NCBI GenBank assembly: GCA_958298945.1
Contig: OY282605.1
Coordinates: 24,716,811 to 24,780,810, forward strand
Direction: 5' to 3'
From: Atherix ibis
Lineage: Eukaryota; Arthropoda; Insecta; Diptera; Athericidae
DNA: 64,000 bases
The position numbers were made by a program, and so were the translations under genes. Positions 1 to 11,317 of this stretch are shown here, piece after piece; position 1 is the first letter of the stretch; every line of letters starts with the position of its first letter. Below the pieces are notes generated by a model. That model had not been told where the DNA came from and did no database searches. It saw nothing but the letters and a program-made list of their open reading frames with translations.

Positions 1-222
1 GCCTTTCAAATTTTCGTATCATACCTATTATTTGTAATAGATCCTTGTAAGGATTATCGGTTCCGCGATTTGTTAGAATGCTAAACTTCTTTAGTTTCCA
101 TTTAAGGACTTTTGGACAGAAGATTAGGTCATTTGCCGGCTTCAAGTTTCGTTTGGGTGTCCATTATCAGTTTCCTAAACACCGCCGATCTATTATTAGA
201 AGGCTACATCAGTTCGCGTTTG

Positions 223-738
223 TTATAATTTGTGGAGCATGTTCATATGTTTGATCAGCTTAAAAAGGGAACTTGGAAATGATAATTTTGCATATATCAT
301 TTGCTGGTATTCACTTAAAATTTGTGGAATAGTCAACAGAATCCCAGAAGATTGGCAGATAGTGCGTGCATGGTTTCCGAATAAAAATTTATAGCTGGTA
401 GCAGGATGTCCCATGCGGATTCTGAGCAATTTTCGTACCTAGTATTTAGATAAGGATGTTGAGTTGACTATATAGTTGGTATATGGCCAGTAAGATGCCA
501 AAAGGGTTACACTATAGGCCCAGTCTGACTTTATGCGTATGGCTGAGGATGTTTTATGGCATTCCTTTAGTAGGTGTGGCATACTGGGCAACATGAAAGC
601 ACGTTCATTTTCTATAATTATCACATGCCTCGGCACCCAAATCAACACCACCACTTCTATTGCCGAGTAGATAATGTTAAATCTCGTTGAGTATAGAATC
701 ATTAATTGAGCTACGAATAGCTTTAAGCACTGCACCAT
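223..738 (-). pseudogene. LINE RNase H-domain relic
   Basis: The minus strand encodes two stretches (439-738 and 223-429) resembling the C-terminal RNase H region and tail of insect non-LTR retrotransposons. The clearest block reads VLIWVPRHV followed by an ENERAF-like stretch, comparable to the conserved 'vpGHvGi.GNEkAD' segment of RNase H. Downstream a 'SPLFKLI..MNMLHKL'-like tail matches the tail of the LINE piece at 11,150-11,317, so both probably belong to one family. There is no reverse transcriptase, the frame is broken at about 430, and catalytic residues are eroded. The family is known for retrotransposition. This copy is inferred to be dead. Confidence 0.5.
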
Positions 739-741
739 AAT

Positions 742-1984
742 ATTCTGACAGTTGGGAAATTTCTTTAAAAAATAGAAAAATTTCTAAATTTAATATTTTA
801 AGTTTTTTACTAGATTTTGATTTGATACTTTTTGTAAAATTTTCAACCCCAAGAAATGGTTCAATCTTTTTTTTATTTCTTTAATAAACTTATTATATAG
901 TAAAAATAAGGCATTTTTTTGCTATAAAAAGAAAAAATTAAAACGTTTTTAAAAATAAAAATAATTTCAAATTGGAAATTTTTAAACCAAATTGATTTGC
1001 AAATCAATTTTAATTAGCATCTGAAATAATTATTTTAACATTAATATGTTATTTGTAGTCTAGCTTTTAAGTATTACTATTTTACTTGGAAACTTTGGTA
1101 TATTTAAAAATTATCTTCTTTTTGACTTCTTAACTTCCCATAAGAGTGCATGTAGTACATAAAGTACTCGTACATAAACTTATGTTCTTAGTTCTGAGTA
1201 GGATAAAAAAAAAAAACTTTCCGTTACAAATACAAACAGAAGAATTCTTATTGCTATGAGGAAGGAAGTAAGTCATTTTGAAATTGCAAATAAATGAACC
1301 ATTAAAGCGACACCAAAATTCAAAGTTTCTTTTCAAAGGAAGCACTCATTGATGGCAAATGGTGGAAAAAAGTTTTCGCAACCCTAACGGTTGCTATTTA
1401 TTGGCTATGAAAGAAAATTTCCTTTTATGATCTGAACTTTTCACTTTTACGGTCGTTATTTGGTATGATTTATAATGTTAAAAAAAAAATAAGAAGAAAA
1501 ATAAGAATTTCAAAAAGGTACAAAGTTACAACCAAAAAAAAAAGTAACTAAATTTATTTATTCTCGATAAAATGGGAACACTTCTTTTTTGATAAAAAAG
1601 GGAAGGCAGATGAGGTAAGCTGCAAAGATTTTTTTTTGGCAAAGATTGAATATTTTGCAAATACTGCCTAACATGCATTTGTAATGTTGCATAGAAACGA
1701 AAAGTAATAATTGTTTTTCCTATTTTTAAACTAGAATTTCAATAAACAACATTATACATTTCAATTGATATAAAATTGCTTCAACTAAAATGCATTTAAC
1801 AACTTTTGGTTTAAACATAATTTTTATTGAATAATAAATTAATATCTTAGTGAATTTTATAGAAATTAATCGTAGTAATTTTTGGAGATTTTTATTAGCA
1901 AAAATTTAATTATTTAAGCATATACAAAGCAGACACATTTGCATGTACAAAATAAATAGAAGACAAAACATTTTTGTTCATTAA
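742..1984. other. AT-rich spacer, nothing recognised
   Basis: Long A and T runs with no coding-like open frame. A perfect 10-bp-arm AT palindrome near 990-1,012 is the kind expected by chance in such DNA. Confidence 0.6.
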
Positions 1985-2212
1985 AATTAAATTTGAAAAA
2001 TTTACTCAAGTGCTCTGGCATAGACAATATTTTTAGCCTTTCCGTCTTCTGCAAAACACAAATAAATTTTTCGGCTGAAAAAAAGCTTTTCCACACACAC
2101 GTGAAGTGATTGACCTTATTCCTTGTTGATGGTCATTGAGATTGCCAAGCGAACGGGAAAGTGCAGCTGTTTGAAATCAAATAACATGTCAGTGGGAATG
2201 ATGGGAATACCT
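1985..2212 (-). pseudogene. Helitron helicase C-terminal relic
   Basis: Read on the minus strand from 2,212, the DNA encodes IPIIPTDMLF, then FPVRLAISMTINKE, a stop, GQSLHVCVEKL, FFSRKIYLCF and GKAKNIVYARALE. These are, in order, the hallmarks of the last part of the PIF1-like helicase of eukaryotic Helitrons (FPVRlAFAMTINKaQGQSL.vCG, then cFSHGQLYVA, then NIVY). The stop replaces part of the 'NKAQGQS' motif and short deletions follow. No Rep/HUH nuclease, terminal hairpin or CTRR end was found nearby, so this is an isolated tail fragment. Known family role: helicase of rolling-circle transposons. Confidence 0.65.
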
Positions 2213-2249
2213 TAGATTAAAGAATACTTGGATAGGCCTGTACATCCGA

Positions 2250-3222
2250 TTTTCGTATACCACCTTGATCAAAAAGTTACCGGAATTTATTCACAGGGAG
2301 CCAAATCCTACAAAATTCGATGGTTGTAGGATGGTATTTGTTGCATTTTTCGTCAAAAAATTACGAATAATGATGGCACTGTGCGACGGTGTTAATTCTG
2401 GTCTCACAAAAACGTCTCATAACGCCCAAATGATACTCTTTGTTTACTGTCCGGCCTTCTGGCAAAAATTCATGATGCCCTACACCGTTGTAATCCATGA
2501 AAACCGTGAGCATTGCCTTCTTTTTTGACTGAAAACAACGTGGTTTTTTTGGTCTCGGCTCATTTGGTGAACGCCATTTACTTGCCTGATGTCTGGATTG
2601 CGTATCGTACTCATAAACCCACGTCTCGTCTCCAGTAATGATCCTTTTGAAATTATGTCTTTTGCACCAACTTTGCTGCTACACGACGGAAACCCAAATC
2701 ATTAACCAAATGTTCAAGTCCTCCGCTATCTCTCTGATGGTTAATTTGCGGTTATTGACCAACATTTCTTTTACTTTATCAATGTTTTCGTCGGTTTTCG
2801 ATGTCGATGGTCTGCCACTGCGTTCATCATCTTTGATTGACTCACGACCAATTTTGAACCGTTCGTGCCACTGGCAAACGACCGTTTTCTTTAAAGAATA
2901 ATTGCTGAAACACTTTTCCAACATTTCCAACGTTTGCGCATCATTAAATTCGTTTTTTACGCAAAATTTAATACAAGTTCGTTGTTGCAAATTTAAATCC
3001 ATTTCTAAAAATTGTAAAAAATCGCCAATACACACAGAGTTAGATGTACTCTTGGCTACGTAACTTTTGCAAATGTCAAGCTATGATGCTAAGATTTAAA
3101 GGGAATATCAACAACAGATGTACCAACTTAACAAAAAAAAACAGAACTCAAATCGGAACGATGAGAGCGCCACACTCCCATCGTTTCGGTAACTTTATGT
3201 ATACGCAATTTTCTGACTGAAT
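2250..3222 (-). mobile_element. mellifera-type mariner, degraded
   Basis: A minus-strand mariner about 0.97 kb long. Similar short sequences lie near both ends: AAAAGTTACCGGAA-like near 2,275-2,288 and the complement of AAAGTTACCGAA near 3,195, consistent with decayed TIRs. Between them lies one broken transposase. It belongs with the copies at 19,959-21,035 and 39,369-40,170, but unlike them keeps the DNA-binding domain in its usual N-terminal place. Confidence 0.7.
2290..3002 (-). pseudogene. Mariner transposase, frameshifted and truncated
   Basis: The frame starting at the ATG at 3,002 reads MDLNLQQRTCIKFCVKN, the paired helix-turn-helix region of the mellifera group. It continues through SGRPSTSKTDENIDKVKEML and, after a frameshift near 2,695, through IITGDETWVYEYD (first catalytic Asp kept) and AMLTVFMDYNGV, HHEFLPEGRTVNKEY. 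Past about 2,352 the segment with the second catalytic Asp is missing, and only a DLAPCE-like trace of the third-Asp motif remains near 2,290-2,320. It cannot encode a working DD34D nuclease. Confidence 0.75.
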
Positions 3223-3256
3223 TATTGCAAAAGCGGTGAGAAATCATAACGCTTGC

Positions 3257-3335
3257 ATACTTTTGTGTAGATTTTTTTATGTAGACATACTTTTGCGTAG
3301 ATTTTTTTATGTAGACATAATTTTTTTATGTAGAC
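3257..3335. repeat. 30-bp tandem repeat, about 2.6 copies
   Basis: A unit containing TTTTATGTAGAC recurs at 3,257, 3,287 and (shortened) 3,317. It lies just outside the mariner relic. It looks like replication slippage. Confidence 0.8.
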
Positions 3336-3557
3336 AATTATTACAAACAAAAATACAATTTAAACACAACCACAGCCAATTTAAATATCAAGTGCCTCAA
3401 CGTTTGTAAACTTTCGGAGAGTTTTTAAAAACACGCCATTCTCCATGAAAGTTGTAGCATACCGAAATGTTTGTATACTTTTGTTGTTTTTAAAGTTGTT
3501 GTTTTGGCACTTATAGGAAAGTATGGTTTTTATATTTTTTGAAGTATTTTTTTATAA

Positions 3558-5222
3558 AATATCCGGAAAAAGAACACCCTCACTGCCACCACTTAAGGAC
3601 AAAGACGGTCAAGCTCTCTCCACGGATGAAGAACAACTCGACCGCTGGAAGGAATTCTTCTCAGAATCCCTTCCAGTAGCTCCAGAATTCCATCTTCCTC
3701 CTCCGGTGACGCACAGAAACCAACGAAGATTCATCCCAACAACACCGCCCACGATTATGGAGATCACAACAGCAGTCAACAAGCTTAAGCACAGCAAAGC
3801 ACCCGGACCTGACAACCTGGCCCCAGAGGTTCTGAAGTTTGACCCGCCACTTCTGGCCTTGTTGTTGCATCCTATAATTGCAGAAGCCTGGACACAATGC
3901 CACTTCCCGGACAGCTGGAAAGAAGGAGTAATTATCACCATCCCGAAGAAAGGTGACCTTGGCGATTGCAAAAACTGGAGGGGAATCACTCTGCTCAACA
4001 CCATCCAGAAACTAATCGCCTCAATCATCCTGACCCGCATCATTCCAACAGTGGAAAGTACCCTTCGCAACGAGCAGTCTGGCTTTAGACCAAACCGCTC
4101 CTGTATTGATCACATCAACAGCCTTTGAATGATCATTGAACAGTCGAACGAATGGAACAGCCCACTCTATCTTCTCTTCGTTGACTTCGAAAGAGCCTTG
4201 GACATGATTTCTCGTGACGCCATCTGGAGTGCTCTGGCTGAACTAGGCATCCCACAGGCCATCATCGATCTCATCCGAGAACTATACCGTGAGGCCCCGG
4301 GTAGAGGGCGCTTCAAAGGACGAAACAGCGATCCATTCAACATCTCGAGAGGAGTCAGGCAGGGTTGCGTAATCTCGCCTATCCTCTTCATAATCGCCCT
4401 AGACCTAGTCTTTCAACGCACTAACAACACAGCCAGCAACGGTATCCAGTACGCCGACGACATATGCCTCATGTCCCACACCTTCAACGGCATTCAGGAG
4501 AAACTGAATGCTCTGGCCTCCAACGCCGAAGAAGTGGGGGTGAGAATCAACATCAAGAAGACCAAATTGATGCGTATCGGCGCCACCTGCGAGAGGCTCT
4601 TGATGCTACACGGTACCCAAGTTGAAGATGTCGAAAAGTTCTGTTACCTTGGCAGCATGCTCAGGATGGTGGAACTGAAACAGACATCCAAACGTGCATC
4701 AACAAGGCGCGACAAGCATACACCTTGCTTGGGAACGTGTGGCGTTCCAACCACCTCTCCATAGCACTCAAACTTCGAATATTCAATTCAAACGTCAAGC
4801 CAGTCCTGCTGTACGGCTGCGAAACATGGAAAGTAACCGACAGCACGACTCGTAAGCCTCAAACATTTGTGAACAGATGCTTGAGGCGTATAAGCAAGAT
4901 CTTCTGGCCAAACTGGATAACGAACGATGAGCTGCTTCTTCTCACGAAGCAAATACCCCTGCTAGCTGACATCAAACGCAGGAAATGGAGTTGGATTGGC
5001 CACATCTTGCGAAAACCACCTACGGACATAGCTGGGATGGCACTAGATTGGAACCCACAGGGCAATCGCAGCAGAGGACGACCAAGGACCACTTGGAGAA
5101 GATCGGTCGAGCGCGAACACCAACAAATTGGCAATTCATGGTCGGAAGTGAAAAGGCTAGCCCAAGACAGAAACAGATGGAGAGAGTTCACAGAGTCTCT
5201 AGTGCCGCTATATGCTCCATAG
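3558..5222 (+). pseudogene. RTE-like LINE reverse transcriptase, 5'-truncated
   Basis: One RT polyprotein spread over three segments. 3,558-4,125 encodes KLKHSKAPGPDNL, IPKKGDLGDCKNWRGITLL and SGFRPNRSC. After an in-frame TGA at 4,126-4,128, the same frame continues with LFVDFERALDM (palm motif A), RGVRQGCVISPILF and YADDICLM (catalytic motif C). A single-base loss near 4,663 shifts the frame to LGNVWRSNHLS, LLYGCETWK and RRKWSWIGHILRKP, ending at TAG 5,220-5,222. The WIGH..R C-terminal block and YADD context resemble RTE/BovB-related elements common in invertebrates. The endonuclease is absent, as usual for 5'-truncated LINE insertions. Only one stop and one frameshift are evident, and the segment is clearly more GC-rich than its flanks, so the insertion is fairly young. 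Confidence 0.85.
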
Positions 5223-5494
5223 GAGCGGATGTGTCTCATGGCTATGTGTATAAATGCATATATGTGTTACGTAAAAATTGTACAATAACGTAGAAATGAA
5301 AAACCTGTCAAAGAAAAAAAATTTACGTTAAATATCCTGAAAAATTATTTATAAAAATATAATTTTTAATTTATGAATTTTTTATACTAATGTCATTGAG
5401 TATTAACACAGGGGCGCATTTTATGCTCTAGGTTGAAGTTTTTTTAGTGATTTTAAATGAAATAAAATTTTATAATTTTTATTTTATTGATTTA
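5223..5494. other. LINE 3' end and AT-rich spacer
   Basis: Bases 5,223-5,300 are probably the 3' UTR of the preceding LINE. There is no clear poly-A or microsatellite tail. The rest is AT-rich with nothing recognised. Confidence 0.4.
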
Positions 5495-5683
5495 TTATAT
5501 AATCTTTAAGATTATGTATGGAATATAGTGTCGATCAAATGACTGCCACTGACCGCGACGCAAAGCGAACTGTTTTAAGCACATTTTTACCATAAAATTT
5601 TCGCAGACTTTTGGTGTTATTTCGGCAATCTTAAAAGAGTTTTCAGGGAACTCTTTTAGGCACATCAAGCTTTCATTTATCAA
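5495..5683 (-). pseudogene. rosa-type transposase C-terminal relic
   Basis: The minus frame contains CLKEFPENSFKIAEITPKVCENF and ALRRGQWQSFDRHYI. These resemble the C-terminus of rosa-type mariners (ItPE..ENf..Rm...RRgrGgHl.diiF), better seen at 11,707-12,387. Short and divergent, so this is a moderate-confidence relic call only. Confidence 0.4.
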
Positions 5684-5929
5684 TTATTAATGTTTATTGC
5701 TTCTCTTAACATTCAAGTTTTCATATAAAAAAATATGGAAAATAATTAATAAATTTTGAAGAATATTTCTTATCTACCCACGATCTGGAAAATATTGCGT
5801 TTTTTATCTCAAGATAATATGAACCGTAAAAAATTTATATTGAAAATTGTCATATTTTTATTGGGTGTTTTTTTTATAAAGAGAATTATACAAAAACAAT
5901 AAGAAAATATTTTGGACATAAATTCAGAA

Positions 5930-6250
5930 TTTACTGTTTGGCTTTATGGAAGCATAGTAGATGACTCCTTTCCAGTCCAACCAAATGTTTAGCACAACCT
6001 TTCTGGCCGTTAGTCCTGGTTTGCCCACATTTTGAGCCGCTTCACCGCTATTTGACCACGATCGTTTTTACACAATATTGCCATATAGGACCCATTTCTC
6101 ATCCCCAGTCACCATCCATTTTAGAAATGGGTCGATTTCGTTCCGTTTGGCCAATGCTTCGTAGATGGAAATTCGATCCACCATGTTTTTTTCCGTCAAT
6201 TTGTGTGTGGTGTTACAATATTTCAGAAATTTCGTTTCTATTGGGGTCCT
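5930..6250 (-). pseudogene. Mariner transposase fragment (24.4-kb type)
   Basis: Minus-strand reading gives KLTEKNMVDRISIYEAL, EIDPFLKWMVTGDEKWVLY (first catalytic Asp in TGDEKW), a stop, KRSWSN, then VGKPGLTARKVVL and WKGVIYY. This parallels the mariner at 24,405-25,376 almost residue for residue, so it is the same family. The N-terminal helix-turn-helix domain and the second and third Asp motifs are absent. At its 5' side it joins directly to a different lineage at about 6,250. Confidence 0.75.
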
Positions 6251-6920
6251 CAACCATCACCTTTTTCATCAAGTACCCCCATACGAAGAAACTTAGTGGT
6301 TTCAAATCAGGGGATCGTGGGTGCCACTCGATATCACCACCTTTTGACATTATTCAGTAGGGAAAAATTTCCTTCAAAATTTGCATCGTAGTACAAGCTG
6401 TATGTGATATGGCACTGTTTTTTTGGAACCACATGTTCTGTAGGCCTAATTGATCCAATTCAGCTAGAAAATTTCCAACATGTCCCGATAGCGGTCACCA
6501 GTAACTATTACAGCATTGCCTCCAGCATCCTCAAGAAATATGACCCAATGATGCTGCCGGCCCAAATGCCGCACCGTACAGTTACTCTACGAGGGTGTAG
6601 TGGTGTTTGATGTATCAGTTGAGGGTCTTCAGTGCCCCAATAACAGCAATAGACAGCCAAGTCGAAGTGTGCTTTGTTGCTCATAATGATTTTTTGGCAA
6701 AAATGGTGGTCGTCCATGCCGATCTGTTAAACTCGAGCACTCCAGTCTCGCCGCCGTTCATGGTCATTTACCTGGAGATGTTACGTCAATTGAATTTTAT
6801 ACGGGTAAGAGGGTAAATTTTTTTTGATAATTTTTAATAGGTATGATGGAGACATTTCCAATTCGTGTGCATGGCGTCGATGAGAGATGCTTGCATATGA
6901 TTCAACAAGCAAATGTCTTT
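6251..6920 (-). pseudogene. rosa-type (DD41D) transposase relic
   Basis: From about 6,920 downwards the minus strand encodes, with several frameshifts, SISHRRHAHELEM, YPYKIQLT, KIIMSNKAHFDL, HPRRVTVRCGIWAGSIIGSYF, VTGDRYRDMLE, MWFQKNSAISHTA and GDIEWHPRSPDLKPLSFF. The order and motifs match the catalytic domain of rosa mariners. The second catalytic Asp is changed (QKN where others have QQD). It fuses at about 6,250 to the mariner fragment at 5,930-6,250. Confidence 0.7.
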
Positions 6921-8455
6921 CAAACTTAAAATATCATTCAAACTTGAAAATTGATAAATTCCAATTCCAATACCATCGTGTCTTTCCTCCTTGCTGACGG
7001 TACGCCGATGCCTTTCATCTTTCTCCCATCGTCGATGATATATCCTGCGTGTCTTACTCCGTCATAAGCTATTCGGAAATGATGTATGTCAACTTGAAAT
7101 TCTCGGGTCTTCTTTCAACGATCTGTCCAAAGGGAAGATGAGCTTTTTTCGGCAATGGCAGAATTATTTTAATTTATGAATTATTTTACATTTTATTATC
7201 AAAAATAGAAACATGTTCTGGCAAAAGATTTTTATCAAAAATAATAATTCATATAAACTACGAAATGCAAATTTATTAAGCTATTAAAAAAAATAAAACA
7301 ATTAAGAAAAAATCATAAATTTAGGAAAAAAAGTACTCGAAACTTTGTCACGTTATTCATTTATTATGAATTAATAAATTTATGTAAGCAACAACACCCT
7401 TCAAATGATCATTGCTGCCAACAAAATAATAAAAAAAAAATCTGTGAAAACAACAATCGAAGGATAGCAGCTTCTCTAATAATTCATTTAAAAAAATAAA
7501 AAACAAAATGAAAATTTCAACAATTTCATAAGTCAAATTGTTTGGAAAAAGATTGTCCTTAATTCAAAATTAATTACTATTTGCTATTCAGATAAACGTA
7601 ATGAAATGGACAAGAAATTAATAAGAAAAGTTATTGCAGGCGGAATTTTTTAATTTGATTTTTAGCTCACGATATGCCTAACTTTATACATTTTTTTTTT
7701 ATAATAAGTTTTAAATGGTCTACTAAAATTTTATAGCATTTAATAATTTAAGGTATTTATGGTACTTTTAACTTTCGATTAAAGACCGGTTCCCTAAGAC
7801 AAAAATAAACTTTTTGCTGAATAGAATTTTCAATAAGAACTAAAGCTATTTATATGAGAGGTATTTATTAGGACGATCAATTTTAAAAAGCATCCTAAAA
7901 CCTTGAATACCTTTCCGTAAATACAATTAACACGTAATTGTAATATTTTTCTTTAAAGTTAAAAATTCCATTATATTAAAGTCTGCATTAATTTTTATTA
8001 GGGTAAACTTAGAATGCAGTTATTTCTTAAATAATTTACGTAATTCTTCTTCTGTTATCACCTATTTTGGATAAAGTTTTTTACTATTTTTACCATTTTA
8101 ATATTGCTAGTTTTTTTTAAAAATTTCGTACCTTTTTTTGTAATATTTATTAAGGTTGATCCAGAAAATAATAAAGTCTTAGTTGTGAAATTAAATAAAA
8201 GAAATAATATTTTACGAATACTAAGCGAATATTCATACTCAAGTTTGGAATGTACAGTTCTGTCTTTTAACTATTCTAAATATAATATATTATTTAAAAT
8301 ACCATAAATTAAGCTTAAAAATTTCCATTTTTTAATGCATATTTATTAAATATTTATTTATATCATAAATTTATAAAAATTGTGAAAATTATCTTGAGCA
8401 ATGAACCTCATTTTGCTATTACTGGATATGTTAATTATCAAATTGAAAACTTATA
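6921..8455. other. AT-rich spacer, nothing recognised
   Basis: A slightly GC-richer patch at 6,975-7,140 has no recognisable coding frame. The rest is AT-rich with homopolymer runs. Open frames here are short and lack codon-use or motif support. Confidence 0.5.
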
Positions 8456-9591
8456 ACAGTTCGGCTGAAAAGTTTATAAGGTTGACGTCTAGATGGCGCC
8501 TCGTGCAAAAATCTACTTAATTATCACAAAGCACCATCCTTCAAATGATTCCTGTCATTTGACAGCAATCGCTCGATTGGTTCGTGAGATATAGCATTTT
8601 GAGTGAAGCAACTTTTGTTATTGAAAAAAAAATGGATAAAGACGAATTTCGTGTATTGATAAAGCATTGCTTTTTGATGAAAAAAAGTACAGTGGAAACC
8701 AAAGCATGGTTTGACAAACGTTATCCGGACTCTGCTCCAGCTATTTCAACTGTGGAATATTAGTTTCGTCAATTTCGATCTGGTCGTACGAGCACAGTTG
8801 ATGCAGAACGCAGTGGACGCCCAAAAGAGGTGGTTACGGCAGAAAACATCAAAAAAATCCACAAAATAATTTTAAATGACAGTAAAGTGAAGTTGAGCGA
8901 GATAGCTGAGACTCTGAAGATATCGAAAGAGCGTGTTGGACATATCGTGCATGAATATTTGGGCATGCGAAAGCTGTGTGCAAAATGGGTGCCGCGTGAG
9001 CTCACTGTGGACCGAAAACAACAACGTGTTGATGATTCTGAGCAGTGTTTGGAGCTGTTAAAGCGCAATTAACCCAAATTTTTGCGTCGATATGTGACAA
9101 TGGATGAAACATGGCTCCGTCACTACACTCCAGAGTCCAATCGGCAGTCGGCAGAGTAGAGAGCGAGCGACGAACCAAATCCAAAGCGTGGAAAGACGCA
9201 ACAGTCGGCTGGCAAGGTGATGGCGTCTGTATGTTGGGATGCGCATACTATAATATTCATTGACTATCTCCAGAAGGGACAGACGATCAACAGCGACTAT
9301 TATATAGCGTTATTCGATCGTTTGAAGAAAGAAATCGCTAAGAAACGGCCTCATTTGAAGAAGAAAAAAGTGTTGTTTCACCAAGCCAATGCACCGTGTC
9401 ACAAGTCGATGAAAACGATGGTCAAACTCAATGAATTGGGCTACGAATTGCTTCCCCATCCACCGTATTCTCTAGATCTGGCCCACAGCGACTTTTTCCA
9501 GTTTGCAGACCTCAAGAGAATGCTCGCTGGCAAGAAATTTAAGACCGATTGCCGAAACTGAGGCCTATTTTGAGGCAAAACCGAAAGAGTA

Positions 9592-10860
9592 CGAGGGTCG
9601 TTCAATAAGTCCTTAGAAAAAAATAGAAAAAAACTGTTTTTTTTAAAAAAAAATTTTTATTTTTCAACATAATCTCCTTTTAGTTCTATACACTTTTCCA
9701 ACCGTTTTTCCAAAATTTTTATCCCGTCCAAAAAATAGGATTTCGGAAGTTCTGCAAAATACTCATCCGTTTGAGCAATGACGTCCTCGTTGGAAGTGAA
9801 CCGTCGTCCGCCAAGCCATTTCTTCAGATTGAAAATCACTCGGGGCCAAATCTGGTGAATAAGCGGGATGCTGCAACAATTCCATTCTCAATTCCACAAT
9901 TTTGGACATGGAAACAACGCAGGTGTTCACACGCGCATTGTCCTGATGCAAGAGGATTTTTTTCTTCTTCAGATGGGGGCGTTTCTCTTTGATTTTCTCG
10001 CTCAACCGTTGCAATAACGACGCGTAATACGCTCCTCTTATTGTTTTTCCTTTTTCCAAGTAGTCGATAAAAATGATGCCCTGCGAATCCCAAAAGACCG
10101 CCTGCCGATGGCACAGTTTTTGCCTTCTTCGGAGCCCGTTCACCTTTGAAAATCCACTGTGATGACTGTCTCTTCGTTTCTGGAGTGTAGTAGTGTATCC
10201 AGGTTTCGTCCACAGTGACATATCGACGAAGGAATTCGGCAGGATTGCGATGAAAGAGTGCCAACATAGCCTCAGAGTCCACTACACGATTGCGCTTATT
10301 CTCTTTTGAGAGCAAACGCGGCACCCATCTTGCCAAAAATTTTTTCACAGACAATTTTTCATGCAAAATTGACGCGACTGTACCTTGTGATATGCCCGTG
10401 GCCTCAACTAATTCGCGCACTTTAATTCGCCGATCGTTCAAAATCAGATCGTGGATTTTGTCGATGATTTTAGGAGTAGACACCTCAACTGGGCGTCCTG
10501 AACGATGTTCATCTTTTGTGGATGAACGGCCACGTTTAAATTCATTCACCCAATTGTAAACCGTCGCAAACACAGGTGCAGATGTGCCATGAACTGCATC
10601 CAACTCGGCTTTGATTTCTTTCGGGCTTAAGCGTTTCAAATGGAGATGTTTGATGACAGCCCTAAACTCGCTTTTTTCCATTGTTATGCACAAATAAATG
10701 TCGTTAACTTAAATCGACGATAGAAATTGACCTACGCTATAGATCGAGCTGAAATTTTGACAGCTTTCCTGTCGATAATGTTACTTGCAAAAAAAAAATC
10801 TTTATCGACACTACGAGCGCAATTTCTTGGATTTTCTAAGGACTTATTGAACGACCCTCG
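9592..10860 (-). mobile_element. Nested mariner, 1,269 bp
   Basis: TIRs of about 28 bp starting CGAGGGTCGTTCAATAAGTC are perfect at both ends and flanked by TA (9,590-9,591 and 10,861-10,862). The insertion splits a Lys-Glu-Tyr-Tyr-Lys codon run of the host mariner. The TIR differs by a few bases from those of the 27,610 and 58,584 elements, so it is a sister lineage. It is younger than the element it sits in. Confidence 0.93.
9657..10681 (-). pseudogene. Mariner transposase of nested element
   Basis: Start ATG at 10,681 (MEKSEFRAVIKHLHLK). The HTH region, SGRPVEVSTPKIIDKIHDL, KKFLARWVPRLLS and YVTVDETWIHYYTPETK (first Asp) are uninterrupted to about 10,110. There a short deletion and frameshift remove the usual GKVMATV segment. 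The next frame has FWDSQGIIFIDYLEKGKTI, LLHQDNARVN (second Asp) and AYSPDLAPSDF (third Asp, 34 residues later, so DD34D). A second frameshift near 9,837 leads to NLKKWLGGRRFTSNEDVI and the stop at 9,657. All three catalytic residues survive, but the two frameshifts inactivate it. Confidence 0.92.
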
Positions 10861-11149
10861 TACTATAAAAGTGGTATCGAAAAGTTGGAAGATCGCTATA
10901 ATCGCTGTATCGCCCTCGAAGGCAACTATGTTGAATAATTAAAATGAATTTTGCAAAAAAAAATATTTTTGCTGTGTTATCTTATAAACTTTTCAGCCGA
11001 ACTGTTAAGTACTCGCAAAAAAAGTTACTATATACACAAAAATAATTTTTTAATATGAATCTTTAAAAATTAACAAGAAGTTACTATTACCGTCAAATTC
11101 AGAGCAATATGGCAGCCTTAATACAGATTATTTTTTATCTAAACTTAAA

Positions 11150-11317
11150 GATTTTAATCATTTCACTATCATCCATATTCTACATGAATGTCACATAACC
11201 AAGAATTACTTTGCGAGCAGAATACCTCCCATTATGGAGCTCCTGGACCCAACAACTCCATTACCTAGTCCCCTATTTAAACTTCTATAACATACTAATC
11301 TCCTCCACAAAATATAA
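11150..11317 (+). pseudogene. LINE C-terminal tail fragment
   Basis: The plus frame reads IIHILHECHITKNYFASRI, MELLDPTTPLPSPLFKLL, stop, HTNLLHKI, stop. This is the post-RNase H tail of a non-LTR element ('EHiLheC...LFkfL..TnLLhKI'). The same tail motif occurs in the relic at 223-430. A short C-terminal remnant with one in-frame stop. The following 150 bases are probably its 3' UTR. Confidence 0.55.

Larger units (their letters stand above)
8632..10938 (+). pseudogene. irritans-type transposase, dead and interrupted
   Basis: It starts at ATG 8,632 (MDKDEFRVLIKHCFLM) and proceeds through SGRPKEVVTAENIKKIHK, MRKLCAKWVPRELT, YVTMDETWLRHYTPES (first Asp) and KVLFHQANAPCHKS to AHSDFFQFADLKRM (third Asp). 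The remaining C-terminus, YKSGIEKLEDRYNRCIALE, lies beyond the nested mariner at 10,863-10,938 and ends at TAA. Lesions are three in-frame stops (after TVEY, KRN and SAE), replacement of the second catalytic Asp by Ala (HQANAPC for HQDNAPC), a frameshift near 9,545 and the 1.27-kb insertion. It is closely related to Himar1-type proteins. Confidence 0.92.
8456..11005 (+). mobile_element. irritans-type mariner, split by a second mariner
   Basis: The ends are a 25-bp perfect TIR beginning ACAGTTCGGCTGAAAAG (8,456-8,480 and the complement ending 11,005), flanked by TA at 8,454-8,455 and 11,006-11,007. Subtracting the nested element (9,592-10,860 plus one TA) leaves 1,279 bp, the normal mariner length. 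TIR and protein match the irritans group (Himar1-like). Confidence 0.92.

Noticed and set aside
990..1012. AT palindrome, and a similar one at 45,585-45,606.
   Set aside because: Pure AT-type palindromes of this length are expected in such AT-rich DNA. Not counted with the fold-back hairpins.
3609..4070. A long minus-strand open frame opposite the LINE RT, and similar opposite-strand frames over the mariners.
   Set aside because: They overlap clearly identified transposon coding sequence on the other strand and carry no motifs.
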